Assembly: GCF_029952955.1 (NCBI RefSeq)
Contig: NZ_JASATX010000003.1
Location: 310,001-374,000 of the forward strand
Length of the DNA stretch: 64,000 nucleotides
Direction: 5' to 3'
Source: Ruicaihuangia caeni
Lineage (GTDB): Bacteria; Actinomycetota; Actinomycetes; Actinomycetales; Microbacteriaceae
Part shown: positions 17,945 to 26,705 of the stretch, in pieces
Layout: each line of letters begins with the position of its first letter
Numbering within the stretch: the first letter of the stretch is position 1
The notes under the pieces: generated by a model
Database searches by the model: none
What the model was told of the DNA's origin: nothing
The model's input: only the letters and a program-made list of their open reading frames with translations
Program-made: the position numbers and the translations under genes

Positions 17945-17988
17945 ATCAGCGAACCCGCCCCGGCTCCGGCCCGGGCGGGTTCGCTGAT
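17945..17988 (+). terminator. Strong hairpin terminator after trxA
   Basis: Perfect 16-bp arms ATCAGCGAACCCGCCC (17945-17960) and GGGCGGGTTCGCTGAT (17973-17988) enclose a 12-nt loop, 26 bp past the trxA stop. There is a short pyrimidine-rich tail (TCTGG) but no long T run. It separates trxBA from the aminotransferase operon. Confidence 0.8.
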
Positions 17989-18032
17989 TCTGGCGGCGTA
18001 TCCTGGTCTGCACGCGAAGAGAGTGGAAGCGC

Positions 18033-19346
18033 ATGACGAAGCAGGGATCCCCCGGCGGGACCAACCTCGACCCCTGGTACGACAACTACGCCGACCGCAC
18101 CGCCGGTCTCAGCGCCTCAGCGGTCCGCGCCCTCTTCGCCGTGGCCTCGCGCCCCGAGGTCGTGTCATTGGCCGGGGGGATGCCGTATGTCTCGGCGCTG
18201 CCCGATGAACTGGTGACCGGCGCGCTCGAACGCGTCATGCGCGACCAGGGTCCGGTCGCCTTGCAGTACGGCTCTGGCCAAGGAACACCCGAAGTGCGTG
18301 AGCACATCCTCGAGGTGATGCGCACCGAGGGCATTCGCGGCTCGATCGACGATGTCGTGGTCACCACTGGGTCGCAGCAGGCGCTGGATCTGGTCAGCAA
18401 GATCTTCTTGAACCCGGGCGACATCGTGCTCGCCGAGGCGCCCAGCTACGTCGGCGCCCTCGGGGTTTTCAAGTCCTACCAAGCGCAGGTGCGGCATGTA
18501 GGCATGGATGCCGAGGGCATGATTCCCGAACTGCTGCTCGAAGCGATCGCGGCACTCAAGGCCGAGGGTCAAAGAATCAAGCTGCTGTACTTGATCCCGA
18601 ACTTCCAGAACCCTGCCGGAGTGACGCTGAGTTGGGAGCGCAGACTTCGGATCATCGAGATCGCGCGCGCCCACGGCATCCTCATCATCGAAGACAACCC
18701 GTACGGGCTGCTGTACTTCGATCAGCCGGCGCCGCACGCAATGCGCTCGGTCGAGGAGGAGGGGATCGTCTACCTCGGTTCGTTCTCCAAGACCTTTGCA
18801 CCCGGATTCCGCGTCGGGTGGGCACTGGCCCCGCACGGGATCAAGGAGAAGCTGGTGCTTGCCAACGAATCGGCGGTGCTCTCACCCAGCACCTTCTCGC
18901 AGAGCGTGATCACCGAGTACCTCAACGCGGCCGACTGGAAGGGCCAGATCGACACCTTCCGGGTGATGTACCGCGAGCGTCGCGATGCGATGCTCGAAGC
19001 GCTCGACGACTTCTTGCCTGAGATGAGCTGGACGGTACCGAATGGCGGGTTCTTCGTCTGGCTCACGCTTCCGGAGCACTTGGACTCGCAGTCGATGCTG
19101 CCACGCGCGGTGAAAGAACTGGTCGCCTACACCCCGGGAACCGGGTTCTACGCAGACGGCAACGGGCGTCACAACATCCGCCTCTCGTTCTGCTACCCCA
19201 AGCCCGATTTCATCCGCGAAGGCGTGCGTCGGCTCTCGACGGTCATCAACGCCGAGCGCGCGCTGCTCGACACGTTCATGCAGTCGACGCCCGCAGTCAT
19301 GCCCCTCGACCGCGGCGTTGTAAACCCGCCCGCCAACATCAACTGA
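18033..19346 (+). CDS. PLP-dependent aminotransferase, class I/II (LysN/2-aminoadipate transaminase-like)
   Basis: The 437-residue fold-type I enzyme has the substrate-side motif VVSLAGGMPY, the PLP-binding run VVTTGSQQALDLVSKIFL, the NFQNPAG asparagine, EDNPYGLLY aspartate and Schiff-base lysine in YLGSFSKTFAPGFRVGW. This combination matches the MocR-like aminotransferase branch that includes LysN, without the GntR DNA-binding domain. Substrate is not predictable. It starts an operon with an ATP-grasp ligase gene 6 bp downstream, which suggests the amino acid it makes or consumes is related to the ligase step. Confidence 0.85.
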   Translation: MTKQGSPGGTNLDPWYDNYADRTAGLSASAVRALFAVASRPEVVSLAGGMPYVSALPDELVTGALERVMRDQGPVALQYGSGQGTPEVREHILEVMRTEGIRGSIDDVVVTTGSQQALDLVSKIFLNPGDIVLAEAPSYVGALGVFKSYQAQVRHVGMDAEGMIPELLLEAIAALKAEGQRIKLLYLIPNFQNPAGVTLSWERRLRIIEIARAHGILIIEDNPYGLLYFDQPAPHAMRSVEEEGIVYLGSFSKTFAPGFRVGWALAPHGIKEKLVLANESAVLSPSTFSQSVITEYLNAADWKGQIDTFRVMYRERRDAMLEALDDFLPEMSWTVPNGGFFVWLTLPEHLDSQSMLPRAVKELVAYTPGTGFYADGNGRHNIRLSFCYPKPDFIREGVRRLSTVINAERALLDTFMQSTPAVMPLDRGVVNPPANIN

Positions 19347-19352
19347 TCGCGC

Positions 19353-20309
19353 ATGAATCGCAAGATCTCGAATGTGCTCGTGCTCGCCGGCGGCATCTCG
19401 CATGAGCGTGATGTCTCGCTCCGATCGGGGCGGCGCCTGGCGGACAGCCTCACCGCGCACGGATTCACGGTTCAATTGCGTGACCCGGATGCCTCGCTGC
19501 TGCCGTATCTGCACCGCAATCGTCCCGACGTGGTCTGGCCGGCCCTCCATGGCGCGAGCGGCGAGGACGGCACCCTCCGTGCTCTGCTCGAGATCACCGG
19601 GATTCCCTTCGTCGGCTCGACGGCTGACGCGACCCGGCTGGCTTGGGAGAAGCCGATCGCGAAGACGCTGGTCGCCCGAGCAGGAGTGCGAACTCCAGCG
19701 TCGATCACCCTCACCCGAGACGCATTCCGTGAGTTGGGCGCGGTCGGGGTTCTCGAGACCATCGCGGAGCAGTTCGATGGTCCCCTCGTCGTGAAGCCGA
19801 CCCATGGCGGTTCAGCTCAGGGCGTCACAATGGTGGACGACAGCGCCGGGCTTCCGCGCGCCATGGTCGACGCCTACAACTATGGCGAGACCGCGTTGAT
19901 CGAAGAGCGCATCGTCGGCACCGAGGTGGCGGTCTCGATCATCGACACCGGTGACGGACCGGTGGCGCTGCCGATGGTTGAGATCGTGCCGCGCGGTGGC
20001 GTCTACAGCTTCGAAGCCCGATACAACGCGGGGGAGACCCGCTTCTTCACGCCCGCGCGCGTCGACGAAACGGTCGCGCAGCGCACCGCGGATGCTGCGC
20101 TGCTCGTTCACCGGACACTGGGGCTGCGGCACATCTCCCGTGTCGACTTCATCATCGACGGCGTCGGCACTCCGTGGTTCCTTGAGGCCAACGTCTTGCC
20201 GGGTCTCACGGAGACGAGTCTGCTTCCGCTCGCTCTCGAAGCCGCCGGCCACGATCTGGGGTGGGTCTACACCGCACTCGCAGAGGCTGCGGTTCGAGAC
20301 AACGGCTGA
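19353..20309 (+). CDS. ATP-grasp ligase of the D-alanine-D-alanine ligase family
   Basis: The 318-residue protein resembles Ddl: VLAGGISHERDVSLRSG near the N-terminus (Ddl has GG.S.E..VS..S), WPALHGASGEDGTLRALLEITGIPFVGS, PLVVKPTHGGSAQGVTMV, the EERIVGTEVAVSII strand and C-terminal DFIIDGVGTPWFLEANVLPGLTETSLLPLA. It is shorter than typical Ddl (about 350-370), and the second-subsite residues cannot be judged, so it may be a Ddl paralog joining other amino acids. It is 6 bp after the aminotransferase gene. Convergent with parB. Confidence 0.8.
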   Translation: MNRKISNVLVLAGGISHERDVSLRSGRRLADSLTAHGFTVQLRDPDASLLPYLHRNRPDVVWPALHGASGEDGTLRALLEITGIPFVGSTADATRLAWEKPIAKTLVARAGVRTPASITLTRDAFRELGAVGVLETIAEQFDGPLVVKPTHGGSAQGVTMVDDSAGLPRAMVDAYNYGETALIEERIVGTEVAVSIIDTGDGPVALPMVEIVPRGGVYSFEARYNAGETRFFTPARVDETVAQRTADAALLVHRTLGLRHISRVDFIIDGVGTPWFLEANVLPGLTETSLLPLALEAAGHDLGWVYTALAEAAVRDNG

Positions 20310-20462
20310 TTTTCCCGTTCGGATCACGCTCCGGGCGTGCTTCACGCGTCCGGACGCCGTGACAACGCACGGCCTTGGGTGTTAGATTCCCCGCTTGACC
20401 AGGGGTTTTCCAAATCGGGGTTGTCGTCGCGGAGCATCAATCACTCGCGATGACTGCCCGGA

Positions 20463-21422
20463 TTAGTCAGCGATCGGGTTGCTGCCGTATCCGGGTTCCC
20501 CCAGTTCGCCAAGGATGCGATTGAGGTCTCCGATCGTCGCGAAGTCGATCGTGATGGTTCCCTTGGAGGCTCCGAGCGCCACCTTGACGCGTGTGTCGAG
20601 CCGGTCTCCGAGTCGCTCGGCGATCTCATCCAAGTGACCCTGGCGGCCGCCGGCAACCGGGCGCGGCTTCCGAGTCTTGGTCTGCTTGGTTGCAGCCGCC
20701 TCGGCGGCACGCACGGAGAGGTCTTCGTTGATGATCTTGTCAGCGAGGCGTTCCATCTCCGCCGGGTCGACAACCGACAGCACGGCGCGAGCGTGGCCGG
20801 CGCTCAGTACTCCGGCGGCGACCTTCTGCTGCACACGCTCCGGCAAACGCAAGAGGCGGATGGTGTTGGTGATCTGTGGTCGCGATCGCCCGATGCGCTT
20901 CGCGAGCTCATCCTGCGTGATGTTGAAGTCGCTCAGGAGTTGCTGATATGCCGACGCTTCTTCAAGCGGGTTGAGCTGCGCGCGGTGCAGGTTCTCCAAG
21001 AGCGCGTCACGCAGCATCGCATCGTCGGCCGTGTCTTTGACGATGGCCGGGATCGTTGCGAGCCCGAGCGACTTCGTCGCCCGCAGCCGGCGCTCTCCCA
21101 TGATGAGCTCGTACTGCGGTTCATTCGACGCCGCGCCCTTGATGGGTCGCACCACGATCGGTTGCAGCACACCGAACTCGCGGATCGACACCCGCAGCTC
21201 CTCGAGTTCCTCCTCGCGGAACTCAGTGCGCGGCTGCTGGGCGTTCGGAACGATGTCGAGGGGATTCAGGTTCGCCAGTCGAGCCCCCGGTACAGCGACG
21301 AGGTCGTCTGCGGTCGGCGTTGGAGCGGACTGCGGGAAGAACACGTCGACCGGGCGGTCCGCCTGGTCGGCCGTAGGGATGAGTGCGCCAATGCCTCGAC
21401 CGAGACCGGTTCTCTTAGCCAT
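20463..21422 (-). CDS. parB: Chromosome-partitioning protein ParB
   Basis: The 319-residue centromere-binding protein begins MAKRTGLGRGIGALIP, the usual actinobacterial ParB start. It has the ParB/Srx CTPase core (NPLDIVPNAQQPRTEFREEELEELRVSIREFGVLQPIVVRP, GERRLRATKSLGL and ENLHRAQLNPLEEA motifs) and a helix-turn-helix (ITQDELAKRIGRSRPQITNTIRLL) that reads parS. It binds the six parS sites just upstream of parA and spreads as a CTP-dependent clamp. The ATG overlaps the end of parA by 8 bp. Confidence 0.96.
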   Translation of the reverse strand: MAKRTGLGRGIGALIPTADQADRPVDVFFPQSAPTPTADDLVAVPGARLANLNPLDIVPNAQQPRTEFREEELEELRVSIREFGVLQPIVVRPIKGAASNEPQYELIMGERRLRATKSLGLATIPAIVKDTADDAMLRDALLENLHRAQLNPLEEASAYQQLLSDFNITQDELAKRIGRSRPQITNTIRLLRLPERVQQKVAAGVLSAGHARAVLSVVDPAEMERLADKIINEDLSVRAAEAAATKQTKTRKPRPVAGGRQGHLDEIAERLGDRLDTRVKVALGASKGTITIDFATIGDLNRILGELGEPGYGSNPIAD

Positions 21423-22317
21423 TCGTTCGTGCTCCACGGTTAGCGATTTCTGCAGCGGCTTCTCGGTACGAGACAGAGCCGGGGGAGTTGGGGTCGTAAC
21501 TGATGACGCTTTGCCCATAACTGGGCGCCTCCGAGATCCGGACGGACCTGGGGATAACTGTGTTGAGAACCTCTTCCGGGAAGTGACTCCGAACATCGTC
21601 GGCTACTTGATTGGCGAGGTTGGTGCGCCCATCGAACATCGTCAAAACGATCGTGGATACGCGCAATTCCGGGTTCAAATGGCGCTCGATCAAACTGATG
21701 TTGTTCAGCAGTTGGCTGAGACCCTCGAGTGCGTAGTACTCGCACTGGATGGGGATAAGTACCTCTTTCGCCGCGACGAATGCGTTGATCGTGAGCAGTC
21801 CAAGCGAGGGTGGGCAGTCGATGAAGACGTAGTGGAACGGCTCTTCGGCCGCGTCAAGAAACCGGGTGAGTGCCCCGCGCAGCCGCTGCTCCCGAGCGAC
21901 CATCGACACGAGCTCTATCTCCGCGCCGGCAAGGTGGATCGTGGAGGGCACGCAGAAGAGGTTGTCGGATTCCGGGCTCACCTGAACGACATCCCGGATC
22001 GCCTGGTCCTCAATGATGACGTCGTAGACGCTCGGTATGTCCGCCCGGCGGTCCACGCCGAGGGCCGTCGAGGCGTTTCCTTGTGGATCGAGGTCGATGA
22101 CGAGCACGCGAGCGCCCGAGCGAGCGAGCGCGGCTGCCAGGTTCACCGTCGTGGTGGTCTTTCCAACGCCACCCTTTTGGTTGGCAACGGTCAAGACACG
22201 AGCCCGGGGAGGGAGAGGCAGTTCAAGTTCAGCCAAGGCCTGTCGGCGCTGATTCAGTTCCGCGAGCTGGCGTGCCAGAGGGGTCGAGTCGTCATACGAA
22301 CTGCTCACCAAGCGCAT
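21415..22317 (-). CDS. parA: Chromosome-partitioning ATPase ParA (Soj)
   Basis: The 300-residue ParA-type ATPase has the deviant Walker A KGGVGKTTTTVNLA at about residues 48-61, followed by VLVIDLDPQGNAST and FHYVFIDCPPSLGLLTINA. A roughly 38-residue N-terminal extension precedes the ATPase core, as often seen in actinobacteria. It uses ATP-driven binding to nucleoid DNA to move ParB-parS complexes. It is the first gene of parAB and is read away from the parS cluster. The start may vary by a few codons; the ATG at 22317 lies 12 bp from the first parS site. Confidence 0.96.
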   Translation of the reverse strand: MRLVSSSYDDSTPLARQLAELNQRRQALAELELPLPPRARVLTVANQKGGVGKTTTTVNLAAALARSGARVLVIDLDPQGNASTALGVDRRADIPSVYDVIIEDQAIRDVVQVSPESDNLFCVPSTIHLAGAEIELVSMVAREQRLRGALTRFLDAAEEPFHYVFIDCPPSLGLLTINAFVAAKEVLIPIQCEYYALEGLSQLLNNISLIERHLNPELRVSTIVLTMFDGRTNLANQVADDVRSHFPEEVLNTVIPRSVRISEAPSYGQSVISYDPNSPGSVSYREAAAEIANRGARTNG

Positions 22318-22328
22318 TCACCCCTCGA

Positions 22329-22344
22329 TGTTTCACGTGAAACG
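22329..22344. other. parS site 1
   Basis: TGTTTCACGTGAAACG: matches the parS consensus TGTTTCACGTGAAACA at 15 of 16 positions, with a perfect palindromic core. It is 12 bp upstream of the parA start, so bound ParB could repress parAB. Confidence 0.95.
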
Positions 22345-22353
22345 GGCCGCGGA

Positions 22354-22369
22354 AGTTTCACGTGAAACA
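22354..22369. other. parS site 2
   Basis: AGTTTCACGTGAAACA: one mismatch to the 16-bp consensus, at the first base. Centre-to-centre distance to site 1 is 25 bp. Confidence 0.95.
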
Positions 22370-22467
22370 GCGTTCGCGGGCCGACGCAACATGGACCAGA
22401 CAACTGTAACGGCTGAACCTGGGGGAGCGGAGCCCGCTGCGCAGTGTCGATGCGATCTGATGCCCGG

Positions 22468-22483
22468 TGTTTCACGTGAAACT
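22468..22483. other. parS site 3
   Basis: TGTTTCACGTGAAACT: 15 of 16 matches to consensus, 114 bp from site 2. Confidence 0.95.
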
Positions 22484-23038
22484 TCCCGGCGCCTCGGACG
22501 AATCGGTGCAGGGGAGTGCGGTTCGAATCGTCGACGCAAGGTCGCGCTCGTTCGCGCCCGCTGGACTGCAAACCATAGTCTGGGATCTCTTTCCGGGCAT
22601 TGACCAGGGGACGGCGGCTAGTCCGCAACAGAGAAGCAAGTCATCGAGAGGCTCCGCTGGCCAATCCTCACGAGCACACCGACAGCCGATCAATCAGCGC
22701 GCTCGAGCCAGGCCGTGGGTGTTCTGCGATTGCGGCCACGTAGCAGCGGCGAATCTCCCGCACGGCGCTCGTCACCATTGCACACCTCTCACCGGTTTGG
22801 GATTCGCGCTGCCTGTCATCCATAAAGCCAGCACTACGATGCCCTGAGCGCTGAGAGCTGAACGCTGAGAGCCGGGCTGCGTGGCCGCTCACTGTTGCTG
22901 GAGGTCAAGAGGCGCCGCGCGGCGATCACATTCGCCGGTGACGGGTTGTGGGGCGCGGATTATCGCTGCCACCCGGCGAAACAACGGCATCCTGCTGGCA
23001 CCACGCGCGATTGGCGGCACTGACCACGACGCCAGACG

Positions 23039-23054
23039 CGTTTCACGTGAAACA
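23039..23054. other. parS site 4
   Basis: CGTTTCACGTGAAACA: 15 of 16 matches; separated from site 3 by about 570 bp. Confidence 0.95.
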
Positions 23055-23161
23055 TCATTAGACACGGCGAATGACGCGACGAAAGCGTCCACGGAGCAGG
23101 ATGTCCCGGGCGGGGGACAGGGCGGCGGCTGCAAGAAGTCAGTCTCACACCGCACCGCTCT

Positions 23162-23177
23162 TGTTTCACGTGAAACA
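23162..23177. other. parS site 5 (perfect consensus)
   Basis: TGTTTCACGTGAAACA: exact match to the 16-bp consensus. Confidence 0.97.
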
Positions 23178-23514
23178 CCATCAGGCCTGGCGGACTGGCA
23201 CATCGCTCATGACCGACTCCCGGTATATGGAGTGGTACGCAGCCGCGAGACTTGTAGTCAGCTCGGCAACCAGTTCCCTGGCTCTGTTATGGCAGGGCAG
23301 CCTGCATGCGCGCTCGCGCTCGACCCGCGACCGAATAACGAGGCACAGCGGCGGGCAGACCGGCATAGACGGATCGGCGACCGCGCACCCGATCGCACCG
23401 CTGCGTAGACCAGCCCTTGTGGCGTTGACACACCCCGGTCCGTTGCCGACTCAGCTATGCGGAACATCGGCGCGTTCGGTCGTTGAGATGCAGAAAGCCG
23501 CAAAAGCACAGGGA

Positions 23515-23530
23515 TGTTTCACGTGAAACC
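23515..23530. other. parS site 6
   Basis: TGTTTCACGTGAAACC: 15 of 16 matches, about 200 bp from the 3' end of rsmG. Confidence 0.95.
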
Positions 23531-23716
23531 GATCCAGGCACTTCCACCAGACGCGACAGATTGACCCAGAACGGCCCGCGCTATTCCGACAGGAGATCGC
23601 AAACTTGCAACGCGCAACCCTTCAGGGGCGAATCCGGCACCGGAGTGAGCAGAGTGCCGCGCGCGCATCCGGGGGACAGCTGGAACTGCGTGTTATTACC
23701 AGAACGGCGGGAGTGA

Positions 23717-24358
23717 CTAGCCGACGGTCGCCCGGAACACCCGGGTGACCTCGGTGTCGTACTCCTCACCGAGCAAGAGCACTTCGATGTCGGACAGACG
23801 CGCCTTGCGGATTGCCTTCGCAGCCGCGTCGATCTCTGCCTGCACGCGCTCGCCCTTCATGAACAAGAGCTGCCCGCCATCGCGGACCATCGGTGCGGTC
23901 CACGGGATCAGCTTGCTGAGCGCGCTGACAGCGCGGGCGGTCGCTTGGTCGACCTGTGCGTCAAGCACGACATCCTCAGCGCGCGCTCGCTGCACCGTCA
24001 CGTTCTCGAGCCCAAGACGTTCAGCCTCCGCAGCGAGCCATTCGACTCTCCGCTCCATCGGTTCGATGAGGATGAATCGTGCGTCAGGGCGAGCGATCGC
24101 GAGCGGCAGCCCCGGAAGCCCGGCGCCGCTACCGACATCGCTCACACGAGCGCCCGTCCAGATCAACGGCGCAACAAGCGCGCTGTTCACCACATGACGA
24201 GTCCACAGCCGGGGCAACTCCAGCGGTCCGATCAGACCGAGCTCCTCGCCGTACGTCGCGAGGTCGTGGGTGAACTGGCGAGCCAGTTCGATTCGGTCGC
24301 CGAACAGCTTCGCCGCAGCCGCCGGCTCCGCCTCGAGCTGTTCGGTCATGCTGGTCAC
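23717..24358 (-). CDS. rsmG: 16S rRNA (guanine527-N7)-methyltransferase RsmG (GidB)
   Basis: The 213-residue SAM-dependent enzyme methylates G527 in 16S rRNA. It has the GidB features LGLIGPLELPRLWTRHVVNSA, SAM-binding VSDVGSGAGLPGLPLAIARPD, and QATARAVSALSKLIPWTAP. The start overlaps the jag stop by 4 bp, placing it last in the minus-strand operon rpmH-rnpA-yidD-yidC-jag-rsmG. Loss of this gene is known to give low-level streptomycin resistance; the copy here looks intact. Confidence 0.95.
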   Translation of the reverse strand: MTSMTEQLEAEPAAAAKLFGDRIELARQFTHDLATYGEELGLIGPLELPRLWTRHVVNSALVAPLIWTGARVSDVGSGAGLPGLPLAIARPDARFILIEPMERRVEWLAAEAERLGLENVTVQRARAEDVVLDAQVDQATARAVSALSKLIPWTAPMVRDGGQLLFMKGERVQAEIDAAAKAIRKARLSDIEVLLLGEEYDTEVTRVFRATVG

Positions 24359-24912
24359 GCTCGGCGAATCACGTTATGCCGGTCGCGGCCTTCACCCTCA
24401 GACTCGGCCGAGTAGCCCCGCTCGCCGGCGAAGTCGTGCACGAGTTTGCGCTCGTAGCTCGACATCGGGGGGAGTGAAGCGGACTCCGCGCCGCCCTCGA
24501 TCCGCTGGATCGCGTGGTCGACCAGTCGTTGCAGCTCAGAAGCGCGGGCGTCGCGAGAACCGCCGATGTCGAGAATCAGCCTGGAGAACTCACCGGTACG
24601 AGCCTGCACTGCCAGCCGAGTGAGCTCCTGCAGCGCCTCGACCGTATCGGGTGACGACAACGACCGCACGGATTCCGGGTCCTCGGCCACGACACTCACA
24701 TAGGTGCGGTCGCCGCGAACCTCGATCTCGATGTCACCATCCAAATCGGCGATGTCAAGCAGTTCCTCGATGTAGTCGGCAGCGATGTCGCCCTCATCGG
24801 TGCTGTCGCCGTCGAGTGCGTCGTCGTGGACAGCCTCCGCAGCGACCTCATCCTCGATCGGGGGCTGCTCAGCATCAGTCGAGTAGTCCTGAGAATTGCT
24901 CAAATCAGTCAT
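24355..24912 (-). CDS. jag: Jag/KhpB-like RNA-binding protein (KH and R3H domains)
   Basis: The 185-residue protein has an acidic N-terminal tail (about 1-45, Asp/Glu-rich), a KH domain (DYIEELLDIADLDGDIEIEVRGDRTYV region and LILDIGGSRDARASELQRLVDHA) and a C-terminal R3H domain with LPPMSSYERKLVHDFAGERG, where the R and H three residues apart are conserved. It binds RNA and is linked to envelope synthesis in other bacteria. It lies between yidC and rsmG, overlapping both by 4 bp. Confidence 0.93.
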   Translation of the reverse strand: MTDLSNSQDYSTDAEQPPIEDEVAAEAVHDDALDGDSTDEGDIAADYIEELLDIADLDGDIEIEVRGDRTYVSVVAEDPESVRSLSSPDTVEALQELTRLAVQARTGEFSRLILDIGGSRDARASELQRLVDHAIQRIEGGAESASLPPMSSYERKLVHDFAGERGYSAESEGEGRDRHNVIRRA

Positions 24913-25877
24913 TTCTTCTTCTTCCCCGCCTGCTTCGCACGGTTCTTGCCGATGGGCTGCTCACGCTGGGTCCGTCGCGGTTCGTCGACGACGACGGTTC
25001 CTCCGTCACCTCCGGCGATCTCCTCCTGCTCAGGCTGGCCACGACGCTGTCGCTTACGAGCCAACCGGGCCTCACGCGCGAGCGCGGCTTCACTGCCCGG
25101 AGTCGGCATGTTGCGAATCACGAGGAACTGCTGACCCATGGTCCAGAAGTTCGAGGTGAGCCAGTAGAACATCACGCCCAGCGGGAATGCGAAGCCCGAG
25201 AATGCGAACACCAGGGGAAGGATGTACAGCAGGATCCGCTGCTGCTTGTACATCGGGCTTTCCTTCATCTCCGGCGACTGGTTCTTCGCCATGATCTGAA
25301 GCTGGGTGATGAACTGGGAGGCGCTCATCACGACGATCATCACGATCGCGACCCACACCACGTGGCCGTTGGACGCGGTCGACATGCTGTCGCGCAGGGG
25401 AGCGCCGAGGAACGTGGATGCCGCGAACTGCTGCGCGAGATCGAGGTTCAGCAGGCCGACGCCGGCCTTGTTGTGCGTCGCATCATTCAGCACCGAGAAC
25501 AGGCCGAAGAAGATCGGCATCTGAAGCAGCAGCGGCAGACAGGAGCTCAGCGGGTTCGTGCCGGCCTTCTGATAGAGCGCCATCGTCTCACGCGACATCG
25601 CTTCGCGAGAGAACTGGTCCTTCTTGCCCTTGTACTTGTCCTGGATCTTCTTGAGCTGCGGGGCGACTTCAAGCATCCGGCGCTGCGACTTGATCTGTCG
25701 CACGAACACCGGGATGAGCAGGGCGCGAACGACGAGCACGAGGCCGACGATCGCGAACACCCAGGTGATGCCCGCCGCCGGGTCCATACCGATCTGCGTG
25801 AATGCCCAATGGAACGCGACGAGGATGGCCTCGATCACCCACTTGATCGGCCACAGGATCGTGCCAATGATGTCCAT
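24909..25877 (-). CDS. yidC: Membrane protein insertase YidC
   Basis: The 322-residue Oxa1/YidC insertase has five or so hydrophobic segments and family motifs ALLIPVFVRQIKSQRRMLEVAPQLKKIQDKYKGKKDQ, NPLSSCLPLLLQMPIFFGLFSVL and FPLGVMFYWLTSNFWTMGQQFLV, where the conserved Arg sits in the first. It helps insert membrane proteins with or without SecYEG. The C-terminal tail is Arg/Lys-rich (AKQAGKKKK), as in forms that bind ribosomes. No lipobox is present, in line with the actinobacterial type. Ten bp after yidD. Confidence 0.95.
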   Translation of the reverse strand: MDIIGTILWPIKWVIEAILVAFHWAFTQIGMDPAAGITWVFAIVGLVLVVRALLIPVFVRQIKSQRRMLEVAPQLKKIQDKYKGKKDQFSREAMSRETMALYQKAGTNPLSSCLPLLLQMPIFFGLFSVLNDATHNKAGVGLLNLDLAQQFAASTFLGAPLRDSMSTASNGHVVWVAIVMIVVMSASQFITQLQIMAKNQSPEMKESPMYKQQRILLYILPLVFAFSGFAFPLGVMFYWLTSNFWTMGQQFLVIRNMPTPGSEAALAREARLARKRQRRGQPEQEEIAGGDGGTVVVDEPRRTQREQPIGKNRAKQAGKKKK

Positions 25878-25887
25878 GAGTTGAGAG

Positions 25888-26208
25888 TCAGCCCTTTCCT
25901 TGGCCCATCGTGGAGACGAAACCGAATCGCGTCACGCGATATCGCTGCACAGCGCGGGTCGGCACATCGTCGATGCCCCCGGCTGCCCACGGGTGACAGC
26001 GCAGAATCCGGCGAGCTCCGAGGAAGCATCCCTTGAGCACGCCGTGCTGCTGGATCGCTTGCAGAGTGTACGCGGAGCAACTGGGGTAGTACCTGCACAC
26101 ATCGCCATACAGCGGAGAGATGATCCGCCGATAGACGATCAGGATGCCGATGCAGACGTTCCGCGGCAGCAACCACACGAAGCGAGCTGCGCGACTCAAA
26201 CCACTCAT
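25888..26208 (-). CDS. yidD: Membrane protein insertion efficiency factor YidD
   Basis: The 106-residue protein has the conserved YidD core YRRIISPLYGDVCRYYPSCSAYTLQAIQQHGVLKGCFLGARRILRCHPWAAGGIDDVP, recognised by the Cys-containing YPSCS and RCHPW motifs. An amphipathic N-terminal helix would hold it at the membrane. It overlaps rnpA by 4 bp and precedes yidC, the standard order. The C-terminal 20 residues are basic. Confidence 0.94.
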   Translation of the reverse strand: MSGLSRAARFVWLLPRNVCIGILIVYRRIISPLYGDVCRYYPSCSAYTLQAIQQHGVLKGCFLGARRILRCHPWAAGGIDDVPTRAVQRYRVTRFGFVSTMGQGKG

Positions 26209-26558
26209 GTCGACGCCACCATGCGATCCACCGCTCGATCGAAGCCCTTCGTCACCTCGTCGTGAAGGGCCTGCCAGTCGAGCGCATCGATGCCCGGGAG
26301 TGCCCGGATCACCACATCGGTGCCAGTCGGACGAGCGACCAGCAGTTCACGCGCGATCGCTCGGAGTCGACGCCGGACGCGGTTGCGGACGACAGCCACG
26401 CCGACCGCCTTCGACACGATGAAGCCGAAACGCGTTGGCGCAGCATCCTGGCGCGGGAACAGATAGAGCACGGCATGTGCCGTGCTCATCCGACGGCCGC
26501 GACGCACCGCTACGCGGAATTCGTCGGGCCTGATCACCCGGTTCGCTCGTGCGAGCAC
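26205..26558 (-). CDS. rnpA: Ribonuclease P protein component
   Basis: The 117-residue basic protein is the cofactor of the RNase P RNA that trims tRNA 5' ends. It has the RnpA signature FGFIVSKAVGVAVVRNRVRRRLRAIARE (RNR..RR motif, about residues 47-72). It begins MLARANRVIRPDEFR, usual for the family. It lies 9 bp after rpmH and overlaps yidD by 4 bp. Confidence 0.95.
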   Translation of the reverse strand: MLARANRVIRPDEFRVAVRRGRRMSTAHAVLYLFPRQDAAPTRFGFIVSKAVGVAVVRNRVRRRLRAIARELLVARPTGTDVVIRALPGIDALDWQALHDEVTKGFDRAVDRMVAST

Positions 26559-26567
26559 CGGCTGCTG

Positions 26568-26705
26568 TTACGCCGAGAGTTCGGTGCGGCCCTTTGCGCG
26601 GCGGGCAGCGAGGATGGCGCGGCCGGCACGGGTGCGCATGCGAGCGCGGAAGCCATGCTTCTTGGCGCGACGACGGTTGTTCGGCTGGAAGGTTCTCTTG
26701 CTCAT
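26568..26705 (-). CDS. rpmH: 50S ribosomal protein L34
   Basis: The 45-residue product reads [20 protein letters not shown] at the start and ends GRTELSA, a complete L34. The gene is short and easily missed, but the match to the family is unambiguous. It is the first gene of the minus-strand operon rpmH-rnpA-yidD-yidC-jag-rsmG and is divergent from dnaA across a 303-bp region with DnaA boxes. Confidence 0.97.
   Translation of the reverse strand: MSKRTFQPNNRRRAKKHGFRARMRTRAGRAILAARRAKGRTELSA

Larger units (their letters stand above)
22318..23716. other. Centromere region: 1.4 kb without genes, six parS sites
   Basis: Between parA and rsmG is a non-coding stretch of 1399 bp. Short frames on both strands have no homology-like motifs, no good ribosome sites and are broken by parS sites. 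Six sites with core TTTCACGTGAAA are spread across it, in two groups (22329-22483 and 23039-23530). It should be the main ParB loading zone, about 5 kb left of oriC. The promoter of parAB must lie at its left end. Confidence 0.8.

Noticed and set aside
22472-23509. Several short frames within the parS region
   Set aside because: They incorporate the parS palindrome (VSRET or FHVK), which explains their apparent repeats, and none has a start signal.
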